A DNA stretch of 13,073 bases from CAYQEC01 sp964569015 (GTDB taxonomy: Bacteria > Actinomycetota > Acidimicrobiia > Spongiisociales > UBA5794). A program made the translations under genes and the position numbers. The stretch covers positions 1 to 13,073 of the forward strand of contig CAZMSN010000049.1 in NCBI GenBank assembly GCA_964569015.1. The letters run 5' to 3'. Below, one piece after another: positions 6,286 through 12,452 of the stretch (position 1 is the first letter of the stretch; each line of letters opens with the position of its first letter). The notes below the pieces were generated by a model that had not been told where the DNA came from, did no database searches, and saw nothing but the letters and a program-made list of their open reading frames with translations.

Positions 6286-7583
6286 TTCCCCGCTACGCAT
6301 TGCCCGAGATGACGGCCATCTGGAGCGAGAAGCACAAGCTGGCGGTGTGGAAGGAGGTCGAGACCCTGGCCGTGGAAGCCTGGGTCGCCGAGGGTGTCGC
6401 TCCCGCGGAGGCCGCCGCTGCGCTGCGCGCCGCTCCCGAGATCGACCCCGCCGCTTGGAAGAAGCGGGAGGAGGCCACCGATCACGACGTTGCCGCCTTC
6501 GTCGACGTACTGGCGGAGTCGGTCGAGACCGGCGGTGAGTGGGTCCACTACGGCCTCACCTCCTCCGATGTGCTCGACACCGCCCAGGGCGTGATCATGC
6601 GTGATGCCGCCAACCTGCTGCTGAGCCGTGTGGCGGCGCTGTTCGAGGTGGTGAAGCGCCGGGCGTTCGAGCACCGGGACACGGCGATGATCGGGCGCAC
6701 CCACGGCATCTGGGCCGAGCCGACGTCATTCGGGCTCAAGCTCGCCAATTGGGCTTTCGAGGTCTCCCGCGACCATGCCCGGCTGCAGCGGGCGCGGGAA
6801 ACGGTGGCGGTGGGGAAGGTCTCCGGCGCCGTCGGCACCTACGCCCACACTCCTCCGGCGATCGAGGCCTCCGTATGCGAACGTCTCGGCATCGGGGTCG
6901 AACCGGCGTCCACCCAGGTCACCCACCGCGACCGGCACGCCGAGCTGCTGTCGACACTCGCCGTCATCGGCTCGTCCCTGGAGCGGTTCGCCACCGAGAT
7001 CCGCCACCTGCAGCGCTCCGAGGTGGACGAGGTACGCGAGTCGTTCGGTCCCGCCCAGAAGGGCTCTTCGTCGATGCCCCACAAGCGGAACCCGATCGCC
7101 TCCGAGAACGTCACCGGGCTGGCGCGGCTGCTGAGGGCATACGCCGGGGCCGGGCTCGAGAACGTGGCGCTGTGGCACGAGCGCGATATCAGCCATTCGT
7201 CGGTGGAGCGGGTGGCCCTTCCCGACGCCTGCCTGGTCCTCGACTTCGCCCTGGTGAGGATGACCACGCTGATCGACAACCTGGTGGTGGACGCCGACCG
7301 CATGGCGGCCAATCTCGAATCCACCCGGGGTCTGGTGTTCTCCCAGGCGGTGCTGCTCGATCTGATCGAGCACCAGGGGTTGAGCCGCGACGACGCCTAT
7401 CGCATCGTGCAACGCAACGCCATGACGGCGTGGGATGAGGACGCGCAGCTCCAGGACCTCCTGGCCGCCGACAACGAGGTGGAGCTGTCGCCCGACCAGC
7501 TCGCCGATTGCTTCAGCACCACCCGTGCGCTGCGCAACACGGGGGTCGTCTTCGAGCGGCTCGAAGAGGCCCGGCTCGACTGA
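6282..7583 (+). CDS. purB: Adenylosuccinate lyase
   Basis: PurB acts twice in purine synthesis: it splits SAICAR to AICAR plus fumarate, and adenylosuccinate (the PurA product) to AMP plus fumarate. The 433-aa protein has the fumarase/aspartase-superfamily marks: TDHDV (66-70), HYGLTSSDVLDTA (89-101), MIGRTHGIWAEPTSFGLK (136-153) with catalytic His141, and the superfamily signature GSSSMPHKRNPIASEN (261-276) on the flexible loop with the catalytic Ser. Length and domain order are normal. Translation starts at a GTG whose bases overlap the purE stop (GTGA), preceded by GAGGAG (6269-6274) at 7-nt spacing. It is the last gene of the operon and converges on a lipoprotein gene 56 nt away, with no obvious terminator between them. 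Confidence 0.98.
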   Translation: MIPRYALPEMTAIWSEKHKLAVWKEVETLAVEAWVAEGVAPAEAAAALRAAPEIDPAAWKKREEATDHDVAAFVDVLAESVETGGEWVHYGLTSSDVLDTAQGVIMRDAANLLLSRVAALFEVVKRRAFEHRDTAMIGRTHGIWAEPTSFGLKLANWAFEVSRDHARLQRARETVAVGKVSGAVGTYAHTPPAIEASVCERLGIGVEPASTQVTHRDRHAELLSTLAVIGSSLERFATEIRHLQRSEVDEVRESFGPAQKGSSSMPHKRNPIASENVTGLARLLRAYAGAGLENVALWHERDISHSSVERVALPDACLVLDFALVRMTTLIDNLVVDADRMAANLESTRGLVFSQAVLLDLIEHQGLSRDDAYRIVQRNAMTAWDEDAQLQDLLAADNEVELSPDQLADCFSTTRALRNTGVVFERLEEARLD

Positions 7584-7639
7584 CGAAACGGGCGCCCTCC
7601 CCTCCGTCCTCGCCGCATCGCGTCAAGTGCGCCACCTGA

Positions 7640-8743
7640 TCAGGAACCCTGGGTGAGTTCCTGGAGGCGTTCCAGGTTGGCGTCGACAAACTCGGCCTCG
7701 TACTCGTCGTACAGGGTTCGCAGCTCGGTCGCGCACTCCCAGTCCGCGACGGCGATGGCGATCTCCTCGTCCATCAGCGCCTGGAACTCCGCTTCGTCAT
7801 AGACGGGTCCGACATAGTCGCTGGTCGCCGGCTCACCGCCCTCCCCGGACGGATCGGCCGATCCCGCATCCGTGCCACCGCCCGGATAGACGACCACCTC
7901 ATCCAGCCTGAGCAGCAGGTATTCGAGGATCTCATCCTGGTCGGCGAAGGCGCGGCCCCTGCCGGCCATGCACGACACCCAGTCGTGCTCGGCGGCGACG
8001 ATCCTCAGATCGGTCTCGACCCGCGCGTACAGCTCCTCCAGCTCGTCGCCCAGCTCGGTGAGCAGATTCTGACCGCCGTACAGCTCCCCGTAGGCGACGT
8101 CGAGGCAGCCGGTGGACTGGTAGCCGGCGATCAGCTCGTCGATCTCTTCGTCGGTCATCGTGTCAAGATCGACGTCCGGGAAGTCGCCGTAGAGAGCCAA
8201 CTGGTATTCCTCCAACTCGCCCTCATCCATGGCCTCGGTGATGGCGTAGTTGGGATCGATCGAGGGGTCGTAGAGGTCCTCTGCCGACTCGTACAGCTCC
8301 TGGATCTCGAGGATGGACGTCGACAGGCCGTACCCGTACTGCCGGGCGAACTCCTCGTCGGAGAGATCAGCTCCCAGCATGCCGCCGTCAACGGCACCGG
8401 GGATGTACGGGACGTACTCGAACCCCTCGGCCGCCATGCACTCTCTGATCTGCTCCTCGGCCTCCCATTCCAGCTCCCGGAACTCGGCCCCGGTCGTCTC
8501 CGAGCCGAAGAGACCGCCGAACCCCGGGATGAAGTCGGCCAGGGTGAGGCCGCTGCCGGAAGGCTCGGCGAGGGTGGTAGTCGTTGCCGCCGGAATCGTG
8601 ACGATCGTCGTCGTGTCTTCGACGGCTCCGTCGCCTCCAGGAACGGTGGTGTCGGCCACGGTCGTTGCCGACGTGCTGCCCCCGCAGGAGGCTGCTGCCA
8701 AGGCCAACGCCGCCAGCCACATCATCGTCCGCTTCGTGCGCAT
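7640..8743 (-). CDS. Acidic lipoprotein with CM/YGYG motifs, function unknown
   Basis: A 367-aa lipoprotein: MRTKR basic start, hydrophobic run (8-18) and a lipobox ending AAASC with lipidated Cys20, then GG and a Thr/Ala-rich linker with TTT runs (25-58). The mature domain is very acidic. It has CMAAEGFEYVPYIPG (102-116), EEFARQYGYGLST (130-142), a TGCLDVAYGELYGG segment (211-224), DWVSCMAGRGRAFADQDE (254-271) and DWECATELRTLYDEYEAEF (334-352). Four non-lipid cysteines (102, 213, 258, 337), two of them in CM pairs, could form two disulfides outside the membrane. I recognise the pattern loosely from uncharacterised actinobacterial secreted proteins but know no function. The ATG at 8743 has GGAGG 5 nt upstream (8753-8749). 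It lies 98 nt downstream of the cyclase gene on the same strand and converges on purB. Lgt at 321-1166 would supply the lipid. Confidence 0.85.
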   Translation of the reverse strand: MRTKRTMMWLAALALAAASCGGSTSATTVADTTVPGGDGAVEDTTTIVTIPAATTTTLAEPSGSGLTLADFIPGFGGLFGSETTGAEFRELEWEAEEQIRECMAAEGFEYVPYIPGAVDGGMLGADLSDEEFARQYGYGLSTSILEIQELYESAEDLYDPSIDPNYAITEAMDEGELEEYQLALYGDFPDVDLDTMTDEEIDELIAGYQSTGCLDVAYGELYGGQNLLTELGDELEELYARVETDLRIVAAEHDWVSCMAGRGRAFADQDEILEYLLLRLDEVVVYPGGGTDAGSADPSGEGGEPATSDYVGPVYDEAEFQALMDEEIAIAVADWECATELRTLYDEYEAEFVDANLERLQELTQGS

Positions 8744-8841
8744 GATGCCCTCCCGTCACGGATCGGCTACGAGCACGATTCGATCTTCCCATACCCCTGG
8801 AATTGGCGAGCCCAACCGGCGCAATGGAACTCGGCGATCCC

Positions 8842-9498
8842 TCATTTCTCCACGATGGCAAACGCCCGCACCGGGAACGTCCCGAAGGCACGCACCTTCA
8901 CCGGAACCGCGAAGAAGCGGAACGGGACCCCGATCAGCTCGTCGAGCCCGGTGAGGTGCTCGACGATGGGGATCCCGGCCGCCAGCAATCGGCTGTGGAC
9001 GGGTCGGTGCCTTCCCGTTGTGTCGTCGATGTTCACCGAGTCAATGCCCACCAGAGCCGCGCCACCGGCCACGAGCCGCGCCGCGGTCTCCTCAGCCAGG
9101 CACGGGTGAGAGGCATCTCCGTAGTGATCGGTGCGCCAGTGGCGACTCCAGCCGGTGGCGAACAGCACGGCACGGTCAGCGATGTCGACCTCGTCGAGGA
9201 TCGCCGCGGCGACGATCCGCTCGGACGTCGCCAGGCACACCCCGGCCACGTCGGCGACCCGGCCGAGGTCGAGGCCGGCGAGATCGTATCCATCCGGGTA
9301 GCGGTGGAACGGCGTGTCGAGGTAGGTGCCGGTGTTGGCCACCATGTCGATGCGGCCGATGTGGAACTGGGTTCCCTCGGCGTAGTGGGATCGGGACGCC
9401 TCCCGGCTCAGATGGTCCGTGATGCGAGGACCGGGGAGGCCGGGATAGGTCACCATCCCGTCCTCGATCGGATGCGACAGGTCGACGAGGCGAGTCAT
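8842..9498 (-). CDS. Cyclase-family (kynurenine formamidase-like) hydrolase with altered metal motif
   Basis: A 218-aa member of the putative cyclase family (PF04199), which includes kynurenine formamidase KynB and isatin hydrolase; most members are metal-dependent amide or lactone hydrolases. It begins with the family-typical DLSHPIEDGMVTYPGLP (6-22), and has IGIDS-like VGIDSVNIDD (150-159), then PVHSRLLAAGIPIVEHL (166-182) with the conserved His168 and Glu180. The signature HxGTHxDxPxH reads NTGTYLDTPFH (55-65): Asp61 and His65 are kept, but the two His metal ligands are Asn55 and Tyr59. This may be a distinct subfamily with a changed metal site or substrate. Size is normal. The ATG at 9498 has no strong ribosome site and follows the PKD gene by 52 nt, so it may be translated from a shared transcript. 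No kynurenine-pathway genes are nearby, so I give no gene symbol. Confidence 0.85.
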   Translation of the reverse strand: MTRLVDLSHPIEDGMVTYPGLPGPRITDHLSREASRSHYAEGTQFHIGRIDMVANTGTYLDTPFHRYPDGYDLAGLDLGRVADVAGVCLATSERIVAAAILDEVDIADRAVLFATGWSRHWRTDHYGDASHPCLAEETAARLVAGGAALVGIDSVNIDDTTGRHRPVHSRLLAAGIPIVEHLTGLDELIGVPFRFFAVPVKVRAFGTFPVRAFAIVEK

Positions 9499-9529
9499 CA
9501 GGTCGACGCTAGCGAGCGGTCAGGTGCCG

Positions 9530-9543
9530 GCGATGCTCATCGC
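9530..9543. repeat. 14-bp palindrome between PKD gene and cyclase gene
   Basis: GCGATG-CT-CATCGC, perfect 6-bp arms with a 2-bp centre, lies 7 nt past the PKD gene stop and 31 nt before the cyclase ATG. The centre is too short for a stable RNA hairpin at full pairing, so a protein-binding dyad for the cyclase gene is as likely as a terminator. Confidence 0.3.
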
Positions 9544-9550
9544 GATCCCG

Positions 9551-10402
9551 TCACTCCACGAGGAGGCGCGCGCTCTCTCGCCGGTTCTCCTCCTCCGGCG
9601 CACCGTTCGGACTCGAGGACTCGACCTCGGCTCTCCGCCGCCGCCGCGTTGCCGGCCGCTTGGACGACCCACTCGTGACAGGGCGTAGCAGCAGCACGCC
9701 GCCCCTGGTCAGCCGCCATCCCAGCAGCGACATCACGACTGCGGCGAGGGAGAAGAGACCGATCACGATCGAAGCCCGCACAGCGTCGACCAACGAATCG
9801 GCGATCTTGTCGACGGACGCTTCGATTCCGGAGAGGTCGAGGCTCTCGCCTCGCGGTTCGACCTGTCCTTCCTCCCTGCCCTGCTCCGGCACGAAGATGC
9901 GGGTGTCTGCCACGTCGCCCTGCCCGTTCTCGTCTTCGATCTCAACGCTGACCTGGTAGTCACCCGGCGAGGCGTACTCGTGCTCAACGCTACGACCCCG
10001 CGCCGTCGATCCATCGCCGAGATCCCAGACCCAGATGACGATCGAGGCGTCGCCCCGCTCGGAGCGATCCTGGAAGTGGGCCTTGAAGACGGACGGCGTC
10101 TCCTCGCCTTCGGGAGCTTCGCCCTCGGGAGCTTCGCCCTCGGGAGCTTCGCCCTGCTCCTGGTTTCCCTCGGCGAGCCACTCAAACCCGGCCCGTGGCG
10201 CGGTAGGCGCCGTCTCGGCCTCCGGCTCCTCCTCTCCAGGGGGAAACCACTCGTCGTACGTCCCCGCCGGGTCCTTGAGCACCGGGAACACGGCGAGGAA
10301 GATGACGAGGAACACGGCCAGCCCGCAGGTGATCAGCACCATTCCGGTGATCCGGGCGGAGGGATCGTCCGGGCTGAACTTCTCTCTGAGTGATGCGCTC
10401 AT
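9551..10402 (-). CDS. Two-TM membrane protein with one extracytoplasmic PKD domain
   Basis: A 283-aa protein of unknown function. Layout: short cytoplasmic N-terminus; TM1 about 18-42 (ITGMVLITCGLAVFLVIFLA onward); acidic linker 53-101 with EGEAP repeats (84-101); a PKD domain about 104-172, recognised by VWDLGDGS (125-132), VEHEYASPGDYQVSVEIEDE (139-158) and a closing hydrophobic strand; a Glu-rich spacer; TM2 about 211-231; and a cytoplasmic tail with an Arg cluster (ATRRRRRAEV, 251-260). The start is taken at ATG 10402 because GGGAG lies 7 nt upstream; a frame open for 28 more codons upstream has no ribosome site and does not look coding. PKD domains are immunoglobulin-like folds used for protein or glycan contact, usually in exported proteins, so the domain is placed outside the cell. 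The gene is between a DUF3352 gene and a cyclase gene on the same strand. Confidence 0.8.
   Translation of the reverse strand: MSASLREKFSPDDPSARITGMVLITCGLAVFLVIFLAVFPVLKDPAGTYDEWFPPGEEEPEAETAPTAPRAGFEWLAEGNQEQGEAPEGEAPEGEAPEGEETPSVFKAHFQDRSERGDASIVIWVWDLGDGSTARGRSVEHEYASPGDYQVSVEIEDENGQGDVADTRIFVPEQGREEGQVEPRGESLDLSGIEASVDKIADSLVDAVRASIVIGLFSLAAVVMSLLGWRLTRGGVLLLRPVTSGSSKRPATRRRRRAEVESSSPNGAPEEENRRESARLLVE
10112..10156 (-). repeat. 15-bp tandem repeat coding EGEAP
   Basis: Three back-to-back copies of a 15-bp unit (GGGAGCTTCGCCCTC on the + strand) at 10112, 10127 and 10142; the third differs only in its last base. On the minus strand each encodes Glu-Gly-Glu-Ala-Pro in the linker of the PKD protein. 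The unit is a multiple of three, so copy-number change by slippage keeps the frame. Confidence 0.9.
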
Positions 10403-10407
10403 GGTCT

Positions 10408-10416
10408 GGCTCCCAT
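10408..10416 (-). promoter_or_regulatory. Ribosome site deciding the PKD protein start
   Basis: GGGAG on the minus strand (10414-10410) sits 7 nt before the ATG at 10402. The in-frame ATG at 10420 and the earlier GTG/ATG codons up to 10486 lack such a site. Confidence 0.55.
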
Positions 10417-10518
10417 CCATCGCGGGGAGTGCGCACCGACGGGCGAGGAGGTGATGAAGGGCGCCGTGCTGGGGCACATCGCCCATCGTGGTCTCTGCAA
10501 CGCTGAGCCGATTCGCCG

Positions 10519-10548
10519 CTCTTGCTGCCTCTTGCAGTCTCTTCCTTA
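10519..10548. repeat. Three phased 10-bp direct repeats upstream of the PKD gene
   Basis: CTCTTGCTGC, CTCTTGCAGT and CTCTTCCTTA follow one another without gaps, each beginning CTCTT, at one-helical-turn spacing. On the minus strand they lie just downstream of a TTGAC hexamer (CGATTGACTAAGG) and about 115 nt before the PKD gene ATG. They could be a regulator-binding array; I cannot name the regulator. The rest of the interval 10403-10633 shows nothing I can assign. Confidence 0.35.
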
Positions 10549-10633
10549 GTCAATCGACCCCGGCGCCAAGAATCTGAAGTCGCCCCGCCCGAAACCCGCG
10601 CTGATCCCAAGCCGCCCGGCGTGGCGGGCAGCC

Positions 10634-12358
10634 TCAGTAGTCGATGAGAATCAGCACCTCGGCGCTGGAGCCTCCCCCGTCCGTCTCGACACCGGCACCG
10701 ATCCCTCTCACTCGCTCGACGATCGATCGCTCGTCCATTTCCATGGGGACCAGGCCGGCGAGGCGTGACACGTCGGCGAAGGCAACCAGGCCGTCGCCGG
10801 CGACCAGGCCGTCGAGCTCGCGGTAGAGGGCTGAGCCGGTGAGCCCGTCCCCGGTGCCCTCGACCACGGAGGTGACGAGGTCGCGCCCGCTGCCGACCAC
10901 GAGCCGGTCGTCGCTCACCGAGAAGGAGGCCATCTCTTGCCCGTCGACGTGCAGGCTGATGAGGTTGCCGTCGGTCGTCAGCTCGAGCCCCGAATCCGCC
11001 GGGACCTCGTCGAGCAAACCGAGCAACTCGTCGATGGGCCCCCGGTCGAGTAGGCCGATCACACCGACGACGCCGACCGGAATCTGGGCCTGCTCGGCGA
11101 TCGAGCCCTGGCGCGTCTCGGTCACGGCGATTGTCAGCTTCCCCGAGAACGCCTCGATCAGCTCGAGGAGATCGACGCCGGTCATCGCCTCGAACTCCGC
11201 CCCGAGACTGTCGAGCTGGCCCCTGAGAGCTGGATCCAGGTCGTCGGTCAACCCGGCGCGCTCTCCACCATCGACCGAGAGGAAGGCGACCGTGTCGGCG
11301 GGGAGGGCGTCCACGATCTCTCGATCGGGACTCAATGAGTACCCTCCCAGATCGCCTTCGAAGGCGTAGTTCAGCCGCACGCCCTCGTCGACGACGCTCA
11401 CGCTCACGGCGTAGGTGCCCAGCTCGGCCTGCGACAGGCCACTGGTGATGCCCGTTCCGAGGGGGCTGCCCGCCAGCCCCTCGAGAAATGACATGTCGAA
11501 GAAGGCCGTGATCACGCGCTCTTGTGGCAGACGGCTCAGGGCCGACTGGTAATCGCGGTCGGTGGCGAGCGAGCCTGCTCCGCCGTCGAGCGCCAGGCTC
11601 TGGGAGACCATGGTGTCAGTACCGACGAGCAGCATATCGTCGGTGAGCACAACCAGGATCGGACCCATGTCCATGCCGTCACCGACGTCGTACCCGTCGA
11701 AACCGGCAATGGTGCGCGGCGTCACCGAGCCGCCCTCTTCCTCAACGAGTGCAACAACAGCCTCGACAAACGCGTCGGCGGCGGCGTGGTCTCGCACCCC
11801 GGCCGCTACCAGGACGCCGGGAAGCGTCAAGTCCGACTGGCGGTAGAGGGCCTCGGCGGCACCGGCCTCGTGGAGTGTGGTCTCCGCGGCGAAATCACTG
11901 AGGATTCCGAGGTCGCCCATCGACACCGCCATCGTCGCCGAGCGCCCAATCCAGGGAAGCACGTCATCGGAGAGCGTGAGGCCCGTTTCCTCGAGCATCG
12001 CCTCGTCGATCGCCTCGACCAGATCGAACGGCTCCGCGATCGTGCCCGCCTCGAAGAGAGGGTCGGCGAACGTCGCCACCAGCCGCTCCAGGCGCTCGCC
12101 CTCGCCGAGTTGGAGAACATCGACGGTCACGGCGAAGTCGACATCGGCGGGCACGATGCGGGCCGATGCCAGGGGGTCCCCGGTCCTGCCGCGCCAAGCC
12201 GCCGCCACCCCGATGGCGGCAACGATGACGACCGTCAGGATGAGCGCGGCGGCGACTCTCCCGCGACGTTCAGGCTGGAGCCGAACCTGCGGCACCATGC
12301 CATCTGCATCCGCCGGCGGAAGGGCCTCGACCCAGCCCGGCTCAGTTGTGTCAGTCAC
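10634..12358 (-). CDS. DUF3352 single-pass membrane protein with internal duplication
   Basis: A 574-aa protein of the DUF3352 type, function unknown. Cytoplasmic N-terminus (1-34, Pro/Asp-rich), one TM helix at about 35-54 (VAAALILTVVIVAAIGVAAA), then a long extracytoplasmic part. That part contains two related modules: VPADVDFAVTVD (69-80) matches LPADTVAFLSVD (352-363); TGLTLSDDVLPWIGRSATMA (125-144) matches TGVDLLELIEAFSGKLTIAV (393-412); and LTDDMLLVGTDTMVSQSL (238-255) matches VSDDRLVVGSGRDLVTSV (481-498). Each module ends in a hydrophobic strand and a loop such as FFDMSFLEGLAG or FADVSRLAGLVP. The GTG start at 12358 has GGGAGG 4 nt upstream and a start inside would remove part of the cytoplasmic tail only. 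It follows the amidase gene by 94 nt on the same strand. The family assignment comes from the PAD...D opening and overall layout. Confidence 0.82.
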   Translation of the reverse strand: MTDTTEPGWVEALPPADADGMVPQVRLQPERRGRVAAALILTVVIVAAIGVAAAWRGRTGDPLASARIVPADVDFAVTVDVLQLGEGERLERLVATFADPLFEAGTIAEPFDLVEAIDEAMLEETGLTLSDDVLPWIGRSATMAVSMGDLGILSDFAAETTLHEAGAAEALYRQSDLTLPGVLVAAGVRDHAAADAFVEAVVALVEEEGGSVTPRTIAGFDGYDVGDGMDMGPILVVLTDDMLLVGTDTMVSQSLALDGGAGSLATDRDYQSALSRLPQERVITAFFDMSFLEGLAGSPLGTGITSGLSQAELGTYAVSVSVVDEGVRLNYAFEGDLGGYSLSPDREIVDALPADTVAFLSVDGGERAGLTDDLDPALRGQLDSLGAEFEAMTGVDLLELIEAFSGKLTIAVTETRQGSIAEQAQIPVGVVGVIGLLDRGPIDELLGLLDEVPADSGLELTTDGNLISLHVDGQEMASFSVSDDRLVVGSGRDLVTSVVEGTGDGLTGSALYRELDGLVAGDGLVAFADVSRLAGLVPMEMDERSIVERVRGIGAGVETDGGGSSAEVLILIDY

Positions 12359-12362
12359 GCGT

Positions 12363-12368
12363 CCTCCC
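12363..12368 (-). promoter_or_regulatory. Ribosome site for the GTG start of the DUF3352 gene
   Basis: GGGAGG on the minus strand, 4 nt before the GTG at 12358, supports this non-ATG start over the in-frame ATG at residue 21, which lies between the start and the TM helix. Confidence 0.6.
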
Positions 12369-12427
12369 GCGGATCGTCGATCACGGCTCTACCCCGATTG
12401 TCTCACAGGTATCGAGGTACTGGCCAG

Positions 12428-12445
12428 GGTGTGCTGACGCACACC
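12428..12445 (-). terminator. Hairpin downstream of the amidase gene
   Basis: GGTGTGC-TGAC-GCACACC, a perfect 7-bp stem with a 4-nt loop, begins 7 nt past the amidase stop. No T-tract follows, so it may end, attenuate or simply stabilise the amidase transcript before the DUF3352 gene. Confidence 0.45.
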
Positions 12446-12452
12446 GAGTCAA

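Noticed and set aside
7584..7639. GGGCGCCC palindrome between purB and the lipoprotein gene as a terminator
   Set aside because: It is an 8-base palindrome with no loop and cannot form a stable hairpin; no other good stem is seen in this interval.
8788..8815. TTGGGC and TATGGG, 16 nt apart, as a lipoprotein promoter on the minus strand
   Set aside because: Spacing is acceptable but both hexamers are poor matches to the consensus, so I do not call it as a feature.
7985..9109. Open frame of 374 codons on the plus strand across the lipoprotein and cyclase genes
   Set aside because: It spans two well-supported genes and the gap between them on the other strand, and its translation shows no domain.
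10112..10156. Short regular repeats as a possible CRISPR array
   Set aside because: Units are 15 bp, directly abutting without spacers, and encode EGEAP in frame; no cas genes are present.
10446..10549. AGGAGGTGAT on the plus strand followed by an ATG and a 31-codon frame
   Set aside because: The match to the anti-Shine-Dalgarno is striking, but only 2 nt separate AGGAGG from the ATG, the peptide has no recognisable features and it runs against all neighbours. Probably chance.
10612..10627. CCGCC/GGCGG hairpin after the DUF3352 stop
   Set aside because: Only five base pairs with a 6-nt loop and no T-tract; in GC-rich sequence this is expected by chance.
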